A stretch of DNA of 64,000 bases from an uncultured Bacteroidia bacterium (lineage in GTDB: Bacteria > Bacteroidota > Bacteroidia > Bacteroidales > UBA932): contig CADBRH010000035.1 in the NCBI GenBank assembly GCA_902797035.1, positions 1-64,000 on the forward strand, written 5' to 3'. The notes under the pieces are model-generated. The model was not told the DNA's origin, made no database searches, and saw only the letters and a program-made list of their open reading frames with translations. The position numbers were made by a program, and so were the translations under genes. Positions 10,587 to 19,449 of this stretch are shown piece by piece. Numbering within the stretch: position 1 is the first letter of the stretch; every line of letters starts with the position of its first letter.

Positions 10587-10590
10587 ATAA

Positions 10591-10598
10591 CAAATATA
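10591..10598 (-). promoter_or_regulatory. Candidate -7 box for lptD
   Basis: The minus strand reads TATATTTG, with TTG 23 bp upstream of it, and a leader of about 17 nt to the lptD ATG at 10567. The box is only 4 bp from the opposing amidase box at 10577-10586, so the two polymerase footprints must overlap. Confidence 0.5.
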
Positions 10599-10607
10599 CG
10601 ACATATT

Positions 10608-11738
10608 TTGGATATCATTCGCAATTTTCTTGCCGTACTGTCGGCGGTGGCCTTTATTCAGGTCGCGTCGCCGGCATATTGCCAGGCCCCGTCGTCCCCG
10701 ATCAGGTTGTCAACCGTCGTCATAGACCCGGGACATGGGGGTAAAGACGCCGGTTGCGTCAGCCCGAGCGGCAAGACCATGGAGAAAACGGTGGTTCTTG
10801 ACATCGCGACCCTCCTTGCCGATAAGATCAAGGCGAGGTATCCGGACGTCAATGTCGTCATGACTCGCTCCGATGACTCGTTCGTGGAGTTGCAGGGGAG
10901 GGCCGACATCGCGAACAAGGCGAAGGCGAACCTTTTCATATCCATTCATGTCAACTCGGTTGACAAGAAGAAGACTGGCCCGAACGGGTATTCCGTCCAC
11001 ATCCTCGGGCAATACACAAGCAAGAACAAGGACCTGTACGCCGGCAATATGGACGTCGTGAGAAGGGAGAACTCCGTCATCATGCTGGAGGATGACTACT
11101 CCGCGAAATACGAGGGATTCGACCCTTCCGATCCAGAGTCGTATATATTCATGAACCTCATGCAAAACGCTTTCCTGGAGCAGAGTCTCAAGTTCGCCAG
11201 GATCGTCGACGAGGAGATGAAGGGAGGCTCCATAAAGGCGAGCCGGGGAATATCACAGGATCCTTTTTATGTGCTGTGGAGGACCGCCATGCCCGCTGTC
11301 CTGGTGGAGTGCGGTTTCATGTCCAACCCCACGGACCGCGGAGCCCTCATCACGAGGGAGGGTAAGGAAAGGATCGCCTCTGATCTTTTCGACGCGTTCG
11401 TAAGGTACAAAACCGAGTACGACGGCGGAGGCGTCCAGGGAATCAAGGACCCTGAACCCGTGCCGGAACAGAGGGTGGACGGGAACGGGGAGCCGGCAGC
11501 CGAGGGGCCGCTTTACGGGATTCAGGTGCTGGTCTCATCCAAGTGCCTGGCTCCGGGTGACCCGTTCTTCAAAGGGCATCCGGTGAAGATGTACCAGGCC
11601 GGCAAATACTATAAATATGTCGTCCGTGTCTCACCAGATTTGGAGGAGACGAGAAAGGCCTTTTCAACAGTCGGCGTTTCATATCCTGACTCCTTTATCG
11701 TGAAGATCGAGGAAGGCTCCATTTCTCGACTAAAATAG
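10608..11738 (+). CDS. Secreted N-acetylmuramoyl-L-alanine amidase (Amidase_3) with SPOR-like C-terminal domain
   Basis: This enzyme cuts the bond between N-acetylmuramic acid and L-Ala in peptidoglycan and acts in the periplasm. The frame has no ATG near the domain. I chose TTG at 10608, which gives MDIIRNFLAVLSAVAFIQVA, a clear signal peptide with a cleavage site near AYCQA; the frame is open far upstream only as an antisense read of lptD. The 376-residue protein has zinc ligands in DPGHGGKDAG, MEKTVVLDIA and FISIHVNS, and the catalytic Glu in VLVECGFMSNPTD. From about 300 (YGIQVLVSSK) the tail resembles a SPOR peptidoglycan-binding domain. It is AmiC/AmiA-like and probably acts in cell separation. 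Confidence 0.88.
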   Translation: MDIIRNFLAVLSAVAFIQVASPAYCQAPSSPIRLSTVVIDPGHGGKDAGCVSPSGKTMEKTVVLDIATLLADKIKARYPDVNVVMTRSDDSFVELQGRADIANKAKANLFISIHVNSVDKKKTGPNGYSVHILGQYTSKNKDLYAGNMDVVRRENSVIMLEDDYSAKYEGFDPSDPESYIFMNLMQNAFLEQSLKFARIVDEEMKGGSIKASRGISQDPFYVLWRTAMPAVLVECGFMSNPTDRGALITREGKERIASDLFDAFVRYKTEYDGGGVQGIKDPEPVPEQRVDGNGEPAAEGPLYGIQVLVSSKCLAPGDPFFKGHPVKMYQAGKYYKYVVRVSPDLEETRKAFSTVGVSYPDSFIVKIEEGSISRLK

Positions 11739-11971
11739 ACTGTTTCGGAAGTAATTAATTTATCGTTATTTAAGTTTTTAGCTGTAAAGCTATATAGCTT
11801 ATTATCAATCGTTTACGACAATAGTCGGAAAACGAGTGACTCATATATTTACGGAAAATAAAAAACAAAAACAATAAGAAAAAAGTTTTTTTTTGAAGTA
11901 TTTTTCCTCCATTTTCGCGTAAGATTAGCGACAGGGAAAAGTCCCCCGCCAATTCCATTTTACAGATAGCG
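11739..11971. promoter_or_regulatory. AT-rich spacer upstream of dnaA
   Basis: This 233-bp stretch holds no gene. It contains a perfect 14-bp palindrome, AAGCTATATAGCTT, at 11787-11800. It also has an imperfect inverted repeat (CGTTTACGAC / GTCGGAAAACG) at about 11810-11835 and long A and T runs around 11868-11894. I do not find a good match to the DnaA box TTATCCACA here (the best is about 6 of 9) nor a clear TAnnTTTG box. It must carry the dnaA promoter, whose exact position I cannot place. Confidence 0.5.
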
Positions 11972-13396
11972 ATGACTGAACTGGAAAGACATATTTCAGT
12001 ATGGGAAGAGTGTCTTGGGATCTTCGAGAAAAACGTTGACCCCAAACAGTTCTCGGTGTGGTTCAAGACCATCACGCCGGTCTCGCTCGAGGGCTCGACA
12101 CTTACTGTCGAGGTCCCCACGGATTTTTTCAGGAGCTACCTTGAGGACGCCTACCTGCCGATCATCAAGATGGCGCTTCGCAGGGTGATCGGCCCTGACG
12201 CCAAACTGATGTACAGGATCCACCCGGTCCGCAAGGAGGCCCCTATGGTGTTCAGCGCCTCCCACAGCAATGTGCCCGAAAACAAGGCTGTCACGCTCAA
12301 CACCTTCCAGGCGTCGAGCAATCCGGGCCCCTTCGTCTTTCCAGGACTGACCAAGGTGAAGATCAACCCGAGGCTGAATCCCTCTTATTGTTTCGACAAC
12401 CTTGTGAAAGGGGAGTGCAACAAGATGGGGATCACAGCCGGGATCGACATTTCCCGCAAGCCGGGCAAGACTCCGTTCAACCCATTGTTCGTGTTCGGCG
12501 GCCCCGGCCTTGGCAAGACCCATCTGGCCCAGGCCATAGGGATAGCCATCCATGACTCTTACCCTGACCTCATCGTGCTGTATGTGACCGGCAACGAGTT
12601 CAAGACGCAGTACATGAGCGCCGCCCAGCAGAACAAGATAGCTGATTTCATGGCGTATTACATGAGGATCGACGTCCTTGTCGTGGATGACATCCACGAG
12701 CTTGTCGGCCCCTCTTCCCAGAACGCTTTCTTCAACATATTCAACTATCTGCACCAGTCCGGGAAGCAGCTCGTTTTCACATCCGACCGCGCGCCGGCTG
12801 ACCTTGTGAATTTCGAGGAGAGGCTTTTGTCGAGGTTCAAGTGGGGACTCTTCGTCGAGCTCGAGAAGCCGGACAAGCAGACAAGGCTCGCCATGCTCAA
12901 GTCGAGGTGCGTCCGCGAGGGTGTCAGCGTCGATGACGATGTCCTCGACCTGCTCGCCACCAGGATCAAATCCAATTTCCGCGAGCTTGAGGGCGCGCTC
13001 ATCTCATTGATAGCCAGCGCCACCCTTTGCCATGAGGAGATTACCCGGGAGATGGCCGAGCGAGTGACCGGCAATATTGTCAGCGAGGAGCGGGAGGAGG
13101 TCACATTGGACAAGGTCCAGGGCGTGGTGTGCGAGTATTTCAACATCACCAGAGAGACGCTCCTGTCCAAGTCGAGAAAAAGGAATATTGTCCAGGCGAG
13201 GCAGATCGCCATGTACCTGAGCCGTAATCTTATCGGAGGCTGCTCCTTGTCCACCATCGGCATGGAGCTGGGAGGCAAGGATCACGCCACGGTCCTGCAC
13301 GCCTGCAACACGGTTTCCGACCTTATGTCCACCGACAAGCTGTTCCGTCAATATGTCTCCGACATAGAGAGGATGCTTGTGCCGGTGAGTCGATAA
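11972..13396 (+). CDS. dnaA: Chromosomal replication initiator DnaA
   Basis: DnaA binds DnaA boxes at oriC and opens the duplex to load the replicative helicase. The 474-residue protein shows domain I (SVWEECLGIFEKNVDPKQFSVWF), a short linker, and AAA+ domain III with Walker A GGPGLGKTHL and Walker B VLVVDDIHEL. Domain IV carries the signature GGKDHATVLHACNTV near 440. dnaN does not follow; a peptidase gene does. Length is typical for Bacteroidota. The start ATG at 11972 gives a normal N terminus. Confidence 0.98.
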   Translation: MTELERHISVWEECLGIFEKNVDPKQFSVWFKTITPVSLEGSTLTVEVPTDFFRSYLEDAYLPIIKMALRRVIGPDAKLMYRIHPVRKEAPMVFSASHSNVPENKAVTLNTFQASSNPGPFVFPGLTKVKINPRLNPSYCFDNLVKGECNKMGITAGIDISRKPGKTPFNPLFVFGGPGLGKTHLAQAIGIAIHDSYPDLIVLYVTGNEFKTQYMSAAQQNKIADFMAYYMRIDVLVVDDIHELVGPSSQNAFFNIFNYLHQSGKQLVFTSDRAPADLVNFEERLLSRFKWGLFVELEKPDKQTRLAMLKSRCVREGVSVDDDVLDLLATRIKSNFRELEGALISLIASATLCHEEITREMAERVTGNIVSEEREEVTLDKVQGVVCEYFNITRETLLSKSRKRNIVQARQIAMYLSRNLIGGCSLSTIGMELGGKDHATVLHACNTVSDLMSTDKLFRQYVSDIERMLVPVSR

Positions 13397-13412
13397 TCAA
13401 ACCACTTCCCTT

Positions 13413-14837
13413 ATGAATTCTTCCAATGTGCTTGAGATCTTCAAGGAGATCACACGTATCCCTCGTGAATCCGGCCACGAGGAGATGATGGGCGAGTATC
13501 TTCGCTCATTCGCCGAGAAAAGGAATCTTGAGTGCCGGATCGACAAAGTCGGCAACGTTTGCATAGTCAAAGAGACTTCCCCGGGCAAGGAGAATGTCCC
13601 GACTCTGGTTCTCCAGGGCCATCAGGACATGGTTTGCGAGAAAAGCAAGGGGGTTGATCATGATTTCCTGAAGGATCCCGTCAATTATGTCGTGGAAGAC
13701 AGTTGGATGGTGGCGAAAGACACCACTCTGGGTGCTGACGACGGTATAGGTGTCGCGGCCATGCTCGCTCTCCTCGACAGCGATCTCCCTATGGGAAGGA
13801 TCGAGTGCGTGTTCACGGTCTCGGAGGAGACAGGAATGGACGGGGCTTTCGGCATGGAGAAGGGTTTCTTCACCGGGAAGACCCTTATCAACCTTGATTC
13901 GGAGGACGAGGGCCAGATGTTTATCGGTTGCGCCGGAGGGTTGGACACAACTGCCCGTTTCTCATACGGTAGCGAGGATCTGGCGCCGGGACACGCCCCG
14001 GTGAGGCTCGAGATCGGAGGGGCAGTAGGGGGCCATAGCGGCGATGACATAGACAAAGGCAGGGCGAACACAATCCAGCTGATGGCCAGGTTCCTCTTCT
14101 CGGAGTTGCCTTTCGGAGTCCAGCTTATCATGCTGAAGGGAGGGAACAAGCCCAACGCTATCGCGAGAGAGTGCGAGGCGATAATCGCTGTTCCGGACAG
14201 GAAAGCCACTATCGCCCGCTTCAACTCGTCCGCCGGCGATGTCCGCGGCGAATACGTCAGGACAGAGCCGGGGATGACTTTCAGCGCCTCTGAATATCGC
14301 TGCACCGAGAAGCCCATTGAGACTCCGGTGGCGGTGAATCTAGTCCAGGCGCTGTTCGCCTGCCCCCACGGTGTGGAGAGTATGAGCCGAGATATTCCAG
14401 GACTTGTGGAGACATCAACGAATCTCGCCTCCGTCAATATGCGCAGGCAAGGTGTGATCGAGGTTGTCACCAGCCAGCGAAGCGCCATCACATCCGCGAG
14501 AAGGATGATGGCCGCCAAGGTGGAGGCGTGTTTCCTCCTGGCCGGCGCAGAGGTGGAACACACGTCAGAGTATCCCGGTTGGAAGCCTGACGTGGATTCT
14601 CGTATCCTCAAAATTTGCGTTGAGTCCTACAGGAAACTCTTCGGGTTCGACCCTGAGGTGAAGGCCATACACGCCGGGCTTGAGTGCGGGCTCTTCGGCG
14701 AGAAGTTCGGCGGGTTGGACATGATCTCGTTCGGCCCGACATTGAGAGGGGTTCACGCCCCGGGTGAAAGGCTTGACCTTAACTCTCTCGACAAATTCAC
14801 GGACCATCTCGTCGACGTGGTCACTTCATTCAAGTGA
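13413..14837 (+). CDS. pepD: Aminoacyl-histidine dipeptidase (cytosol non-specific dipeptidase), M20 family
   Basis: PepD hydrolyses a wide range of dipeptides, including Xaa-His, in the cytoplasm with a two-metal centre. The 474-residue protein has the M20C motifs: LQGHQDMVCEK (first metal His and Asp), TLGADDGIGVAAML (bridging Asp), FTVSEETGMDGA (catalytic Glu pair), LINLDSEDEGQMFIGCAGG, and FGPTLRGVHAPGERLD near the end. The dimerisation lid lies between. It starts 16 nt after dnaA and its stop nearly abuts rpe, so dnaA-pepD-rpe may be co-transcribed up to the terminator at 15518. Confidence 0.95.
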   Translation: MNSSNVLEIFKEITRIPRESGHEEMMGEYLRSFAEKRNLECRIDKVGNVCIVKETSPGKENVPTLVLQGHQDMVCEKSKGVDHDFLKDPVNYVVEDSWMVAKDTTLGADDGIGVAAMLALLDSDLPMGRIECVFTVSEETGMDGAFGMEKGFFTGKTLINLDSEDEGQMFIGCAGGLDTTARFSYGSEDLAPGHAPVRLEIGGAVGGHSGDDIDKGRANTIQLMARFLFSELPFGVQLIMLKGGNKPNAIARECEAIIAVPDRKATIARFNSSAGDVRGEYVRTEPGMTFSASEYRCTEKPIETPVAVNLVQALFACPHGVESMSRDIPGLVETSTNLASVNMRRQGVIEVVTSQRSAITSARRMMAAKVEACFLLAGAEVEHTSEYPGWKPDVDSRILKICVESYRKLFGFDPEVKAIHAGLECGLFGEKFGGLDMISFGPTLRGVHAPGERLDLNSLDKFTDHLVDVVTSFK

Positions 14838-14842
14838 TTCTC

Positions 14843-15496
14843 ATGGTAAAGATAGCCCCATCAATACTCGCCGCCGATTTCCTCCATCTCGAGAGGGATG
14901 TCAAGCTTGTCAACGACCATGCTGACCTGCTTCATTTCGATGTCATGGACGGCTGCCTGGTGCCTAATCTCTCTTTCGGTTTCCCTGTTATGGAAGCGGT
15001 AGCCGGCATAGCCACGATCCCGCTGGATGTGCATTTGATGATCGTCAACCCTGACAAGTATATAGGGAGATTCGCCGAGGCTGGCGCCTCTTATATCAGT
15101 TTCCATCTTGAGGCCGCCGACGAGTCGGGTAAGGACGCCGCCGAGTATATAGCCCTGGCCAAGTCACACGGCGTCAAAGCGGGACTCGCGATCGATCCTG
15201 ATATTCCGGTGGAAAGACTCTTCCCTTACATAGAGAGTGTTGACTTTTTCCTGATAATGTCCGTGTTCGCCGGTTTCGGAGGACAGAAGTTCATCGAGGA
15301 CTCTATCGGCAGGATAGCGACCCTGAGAGCTGAGATGGAACGTGTCGGAGTCATCAAGGACATCGAGGTCGACGGGGGAGTCTCGTCATCCAACGCCAAG
15401 GCTCTCATCGACGCCGGGGCTACGATGCTGGTAGCCGGAAGCTCTGTCTTCAAAGCGGATAACCCGGCTCAAGCAATAGCTGGAATGAGATTTTAG
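14843..15496 (+). CDS. rpe: Ribulose-phosphate 3-epimerase
   Basis: Rpe interconverts ribulose 5-phosphate and xylulose 5-phosphate in the pentose phosphate pathway. The 217-residue TIM barrel begins MVKIAPSILAADF. It contains the metal-binding LHFDVMDGCLVPNLSFG and PLDVHLMIVNPDKYI, the flexible-loop region SVFAGFGGQKFIEDS, and the phosphate-binding VDGGVSSSNAKALIDAGATMLVAGSS. I prefer the ATG at 14843 to the GTG at 14834, which overlaps the pepD stop, because it gives the canonical N terminus. It is convergent with birA, and the two genes overlap by 4 nt. Confidence 0.96.
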   Translation: MVKIAPSILAADFLHLERDVKLVNDHADLLHFDVMDGCLVPNLSFGFPVMEAVAGIATIPLDVHLMIVNPDKYIGRFAEAGASYISFHLEAADESGKDAAEYIALAKSHGVKAGLAIDPDIPVERLFPYIESVDFFLIMSVFAGFGGQKFIEDSIGRIATLRAEMERVGVIKDIEVDGGVSSSNAKALIDAGATMLVAGSSVFKADNPAQAIAGMRF

Positions 15497-16248
15497 ATAA
15501 TATAATTTATCTCTTTGAAGGCGAACTCTTTATGTTCGCCTTTTTTGTCGTGGACTCGCAATTTACCCTCAGGCGATACCCCGACTATGACGCCCTCGAA
15601 CACTTTCCCGTCACGGCATGAGACATATTCATGAGACTCTCCTTTACGGTACAGCCTGCTCTCGTATTCTTTATCTATTCCGGTGTCGTTATTCAGCAAG
15701 ACTCGGCTGAAAGAGGAAGCGAGGATGGAGGTGAACTTCTCTAGCTCAAGCCTCAAGTCATATTCCCCGCCGGTGACAATGGCGAGCGATGTCGGATTCG
15801 TCAAGGACGGGTCGAAAACCGTCTGGTTGACATTGAGCCCGATCCCCACTATGCTGGCGGCCACTTTCCCACCGTCCAGGATATTCTCCACAAGCATCCC
15901 GCAGATTTTCTTGTTACGTATATAAATATCATTGGGCCACTTGACCTGGGCCTCGACTCCTCTCTTCTCAAGATAAGAGATTACCCCGAGCGTGGCGGCC
16001 TTGGAGATGTCGAACTGGCGTGAGACGGGAAGGGGAGGGAAGCCGTGCTCCCCGAATTTCAGTAGAATCGAGAAGGTCAGGTTCTTCCCCTTCTCCGACA
16101 CCCATTTGTTGCCTCGCTGCCCTCGGCCGGCGGTCTGGCTCAAGGCCGCGGTCACTGACAGATTGTCATACCCTGATAACCCGCGCCTGAGCTCTTCCTG
16201 CGTGGAATCAGTCTCCTCCACCCACCTGATATTGACCTTATTATCCAT
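15493..16248 (-). CDS. birA: Biotin--[acetyl-CoA-carboxylase] ligase
   Basis: BirA joins biotin to the lysine of biotin carboxyl carrier proteins through biotinyl-AMP. The 251-residue protein carries the catalytic motifs GRGQRGNKW, KWPNDIYI and CGMLVENIL, followed by VGIGLNVNQT, and a small C-terminal SH3-like domain. No N-terminal DNA-binding helix-turn-helix is present, so it is a monofunctional ligase rather than a repressor. Its last codons contain the intrinsic terminator that serves rpe on the other strand. Confidence 0.95.
   Translation of the reverse strand: MDNKVNIRWVEETDSTQEELRRGLSGYDNLSVTAALSQTAGRGQRGNKWVSEKGKNLTFSILLKFGEHGFPPLPVSRQFDISKAATLGVISYLEKRGVEAQVKWPNDIYIRNKKICGMLVENILDGGKVAASIVGIGLNVNQTVFDPSLTNPTSLAIVTGGEYDLRLELEKFTSILASSFSRVLLNNDTGIDKEYESRLYRKGESHEYVSCRDGKVFEGVIVGVSPEGKLRVHDKKGEHKEFAFKEINYII
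15518..15546 (+). terminator. Intrinsic terminator for the pepD-rpe transcript
   Basis: AAGGCGAAC at 15518-15526 and GTTCGCCTT at 15534-15542 form a perfect 9-bp stem with a 7-nt loop, running straight into TTTTTT. It lies 22 nt after the rpe stop, inside the 3' coding end of the convergent birA, so the same bases encode a stretch of BirA. Confidence 0.85.
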
Positions 16249-16273
16249 TGGCTCGGAAATTGCCGTTTTTTAC

Positions 16274-16281
16274 TATATTTG
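16274..16281 (+). promoter_or_regulatory. Candidate -7 box for the rsfS-ftsH-cdsA-psd operon
   Basis: TATATTTG with TTG at 16248-16250, a gap of 23 bp, fits the Bacteroidota consensus. It leaves a leader of about 30 nt before the rsfS ATG at 16318. Confidence 0.55.
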
Positions 16282-16317
16282 TGTTTTATTAGCGCGAAAT
16301 TAAAAAAGATTATCAAT

Positions 16318-16698
16318 ATGATAACACATGACCTTAGAGTGATGGCGGACGCCATGCTCGACAAGAAGGCCCAGAATGTTACAGGTGTCGATCTCAGATC
16401 CATCGGCACCGCGATCACCGACTTCTTCATGATCTGCAACGCGGATTCTACCACGAATGTCAACGCCATAGCGGACAACGTCATCGACAAGATGAGGGAG
16501 CTTGGCCGCAGGCCGCTCCGCACGCAGGGTATGGAGAACAATTTCTGGATTATCCTTGACTACGGCGACATCGTCGCCCATATTTTCCTGACCGAGTACA
16601 GGCAGTTCTACAGGCTTGAGGACCTTTGGGCGGACGCGCCTCAGAAAGAGTACAAGGACAGGCCTAAATCCAAAAAGACAAAGAAAGATGCGGAATAA
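16318..16698 (+). CDS. rsfS: Ribosome silencing factor RsfS
   Basis: RsfS binds ribosomal protein uL14 on the large subunit and blocks joining of the subunits when growth slows. The 126-residue protein has the family pattern: a stretch like AQNVTGVDLRSIGTAITDFF, then TNVNAIADNVIDKMRELG, ENNFWIILDYGDIVAHIF and a C-terminal FYRLEDLWAD. The tail is lysine-rich. ATG 16318 is the natural start; a TTG 39 nt upstream lies inside the promoter box. The 3' end overlaps ftsH by 11 nt. Confidence 0.95.
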   Translation: MITHDLRVMADAMLDKKAQNVTGVDLRSIGTAITDFFMICNADSTTNVNAIADNVIDKMRELGRRPLRTQGMENNFWIILDYGDIVAHIFLTEYRQFYRLEDLWADAPQKEYKDRPKSKKTKKDAE

Positions 16699-18625
16699 AG
16701 TAAGATTCAATTTCTCCTGGTTCTACATCATCCTTATCCTGGGAATAGGCTGGCTGCTGTTCAACAACAGCGGCGCCAATCCCCAAAAGGTCGAGTGGGC
16801 CGAGGTCAAGGAGATGTTCGCCGCCGGGGACATAAAGGAGATATCTTATGTCCGTAACAATTTCAAAGGCAACATCACCATAAAGCCGGACCGCCTCTCG
16901 AAATACGCCGACAAATTCGGTGGGAAAGTCCCTTCCAGCCCACCTCATTTCATATTCCTTGTCTCGGACAAGTTCGACGCCGAGAAAGAATTCGAGGCCC
17001 TGAACTCCGCCTTGCAGCCGGCCGACCAGGTTAAGATCGTGATAGAAAACGAGGGACGCGCGTGGGTGGACATCCTCGAGTGGCTGATATTCCCGATATT
17101 CCTTATCCTCATGTGGGTCTGGATGTTCCGCGGGTTTAACAAGAATATGGGAGGCGGCCCCGGAGGCCCGGGGGGAGGAATATTCAGTGTCGGGAAATCC
17201 ACCGGCAAGCTGGCGGACAAGGACAAGGTCAACGTGACCTTCAAGGATGTCGCCGGCCTGCACGGGGCCAAGGACGAGGTGATGGAGATAGTCGATTTCC
17301 TCAAGAATCCCCAGAAATACACCGCGCTTGGCGGGAAGATCCCCAAGGGAGCCCTTCTTGTGGGCCCTCCCGGGACCGGAAAGACATTGCTCGCCAAGGC
17401 TGTGGCCGGGGAGGCTGATGTGCCTTTCTTCTCCATCTCCGGCTCCGACTTCGTCGAGATGTTCGTTGGTGTCGGCGCCTCCAGGGTCAGGGACCTGTTC
17501 CGTCAGGCTAAGGAGAAGGCTCCTTGCATCGTGTTCATCGACGAGATTGACGCTGTCGGTCGCGCGAGAGGAAAGAACGTGGGATTCTCTTCCAACGACG
17601 AGAGGGAAAACACTCTGAATCAGCTGTTGACAGAGATGGATGGTTTCGACACCAATTCTGGCGTCATCATTCTCGCTGCCACGAACCGGGCAGATATCCT
17701 GGACAAAGCCTTGATGAGGGCGGGACGTTTCGACCGCCAGATACATGTTGAGCTTCCCGAGTTGAAAGAGAGGGAGGAGATATTCCTTGTCCATATGAAG
17801 GGGTTGAAGATCGCCAAGGATTTCGACGTGAGCTTCATGGCCAAGCACACTCCCGGATTCTCCGGGGCGGACATCGCGAATGTCTGCAACGAGGCTGCCC
17901 TGACCGCCGCGAGGAAGAACAAGCCAGAGATCGGGATGCAGGATTTCCTTGACGCGGTCGACCGCATCATCGGAGGCCTTGAGCGCAAGAGCTCCATCCT
18001 GACGCCGGCGGAGAAGAGGACGACCGCCTACCACGAGGCCGGTCACGCGACCGTTGGATGGCTGCTCCCGTATTCCGATCCTGTGTTCAAGGTCAGCTTG
18101 ATACCAAGAGGAGACGCCCTAGGGCTGACCTGGTACTTGCCTGACGAGAGGAAGATCCTCCCGAAGTCATATCTGATTGACCAGATGTGCGCCCTCATGG
18201 GCGGAAGGGTGGCCGAGGAGATAATCAACGGCGAGCCGGCCACCGGCGCGCTCAATGACCTCGAGAGACTGACCAGGATAGCGTACAACATGATCCAGTT
18301 CTACGGCATGGGCGACAAGACAGGGGAGTTGTCCTTCTATGACTCCACCGGGGCGAGAGGATATGACCTGACCAAGCCTTACAGCGAGAAGACAGCCGAG
18401 GTCATGGACCAGGAGGTCAGGGAGCTCGTTGACGAGGTTCACGAGAGGACCAGGAAGATCCTCCAAGACAACATGGAGGGCTTTGTCACGATGGCCAAGC
18501 TGCTGCTTGAGAAAGAGGTCATTTTCTCCGAGGACATAGAGGCGATACTTGGTCCCAAGGTCAAGCCGTTGGATCCTGTGGATGAACCAGTTCCAACCAC
18601 CGAAATCCCGGTCGAAGATGAATAA
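16688..18625 (+). CDS. ftsH: ATP-dependent zinc metalloprotease FtsH
   Basis: FtsH is a hexameric inner-membrane AAA+ protease that degrades misfolded membrane proteins and some regulators. The 645-residue protein has TM1 ([15 protein letters not shown]), a periplasmic loop and TM2 near 125 ([16 protein letters not shown]). The AAA domain has Walker A GPPGTGKT, Walker [12 protein letters not shown] and the second region of homology [20 protein letters not shown]. The protease domain has zinc motif HEAGH and acidic ligand in [10 protein letters not shown]. The ATG at 16688 overlaps the rsfS end by 11 nt and yields the normal N terminus [13 protein letters not shown]. Confidence 0.97.
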   Translation: MRNKVRFNFSWFYIILILGIGWLLFNNSGANPQKVEWAEVKEMFAAGDIKEISYVRNNFKGNITIKPDRLSKYADKFGGKVPSSPPHFIFLVSDKFDAEKEFEALNSALQPADQVKIVIENEGRAWVDILEWLIFPIFLILMWVWMFRGFNKNMGGGPGGPGGGIFSVGKSTGKLADKDKVNVTFKDVAGLHGAKDEVMEIVDFLKNPQKYTALGGKIPKGALLVGPPGTGKTLLAKAVAGEADVPFFSISGSDFVEMFVGVGASRVRDLFRQAKEKAPCIVFIDEIDAVGRARGKNVGFSSNDERENTLNQLLTEMDGFDTNSGVIILAATNRADILDKALMRAGRFDRQIHVELPELKEREEIFLVHMKGLKIAKDFDVSFMAKHTPGFSGADIANVCNEAALTAARKNKPEIGMQDFLDAVDRIIGGLERKSSILTPAEKRTTAYHEAGHATVGWLLPYSDPVFKVSLIPRGDALGLTWYLPDERKILPKSYLIDQMCALMGGRVAEEIINGEPATGALNDLERLTRIAYNMIQFYGMGDKTGELSFYDSTGARGYDLTKPYSEKTAEVMDQEVRELVDEVHERTRKILQDNMEGFVTMAKLLLEKEVIFSEDIEAILGPKVKPLDPVDEPVPTTEIPVEDE

Positions 18626-19448
18626 CGTGACAGTCAGGACAATCTCGGGGGTCGCCTTCATTCTTGTGATGGTGGCCTGCCTTGTGTTCAACAAGTATCT
18701 ATTCGCCGGCCTGATGGTATTCATCATGGCAGTGATGCTGCTCGAGTTCTACGAGATCACGATGGGACACAGCTATACCTTCTCGAAGATCCTGGCCATC
18801 TTAGCGGGGGAGTTCCTGTTCGGAGTCATGTTCGCCGCCTCGTCATACCACATGCCGATGAGGTTCATCGCGCTCGCCATGATCCCGGTGTTCATCGTCA
18901 TGATCAACTCTCTGTACGTCAAGGACAAAGAGGAGTACGGGAAGTTCTCGAACATCTACACGGGCCTGCTGTACATCGCTGTCCCGATCGCGCTGGCCAA
19001 CCTTATCGCTTTTGACAAGGCGGGCAATTTCAGCGGCAATCTCCTGCTTTGCTTCTTCATCATCATCTGGTGTTCCGATGTCGGCGCTTTCACATTCGGG
19101 ATTTCTTTTGGCAAACGTTTCCCGAAGAAACTCTTCCCCACGGTCTCGCCGAAAAAGACATGGGTAGGATTCATCGGAGGGGTGATATCCTCCGTCCTCG
19201 CTGCTTTCATCCTTTACGAGATCGGCCTGCTCAAATTCCCGTTAATGCATTCGCTGATCCTCGCCCTGATAATGTCGGTCGCGGGAGTGTATGGTGACTT
19301 GTACGAGTCGCAATGGAAAAGAGTCTATGGCGTCAAGGATTCAGGAAATATCATTCCAGGTCACGGAGGCCTGCTCGACCGGTTCGACAGCACGCTGATG
19401 GCGATGCCCTTCGGAGCCATTTATCTTGGATTATTCGATCTTTTGTGA
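18618..19448 (+). CDS. cdsA: Phosphatidate cytidylyltransferase (CDP-diglyceride synthase)
   Basis: CdsA makes CDP-diacylglycerol from phosphatidic acid and CTP in the inner membrane, the branch point for phospholipids. The 276-residue protein has about eight membrane segments and the family signature near its end: SQWKRVYGVKDSGNIIPGHG followed by GLLDRFDS. The ATG at 18618 overlaps the ftsH stop by 8 nt; upstream in-frame residues read through ftsH. It is followed directly by psd, the next phospholipid enzyme but one. Confidence 0.95.
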   Translation: MNNVTVRTISGVAFILVMVACLVFNKYLFAGLMVFIMAVMLLEFYEITMGHSYTFSKILAILAGEFLFGVMFAASSYHMPMRFIALAMIPVFIVMINSLYVKDKEEYGKFSNIYTGLLYIAVPIALANLIAFDKAGNFSGNLLLCFFIIIWCSDVGAFTFGISFGKRFPKKLFPTVSPKKTWVGFIGGVISSVLAAFILYEIGLLKFPLMHSLILALIMSVAGVYGDLYESQWKRVYGVKDSGNIIPGHGGLLDRFDSTLMAMPFGAIYLGLFDLL

Positions 19449-19449
19449 T

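Noticed and set aside
10248..10607. N-terminal extension of the amidase frame to an ATG at 10248
   Set aside because: The extra 120 codons are antisense to lptD, would bury the signal peptide, and cross the lptD promoter.
13685..14611. A 308-codon frame antisense to pepD
   Set aside because: It is fully covered by a conserved peptidase gene and shows no domain.
16664..18046. A 460-codon open frame antisense to ftsH
   Set aside because: It lies wholly opposite a well-conserved gene, has no recognisable domain, and long antisense frames are expected in codon-biased GC-rich genes.
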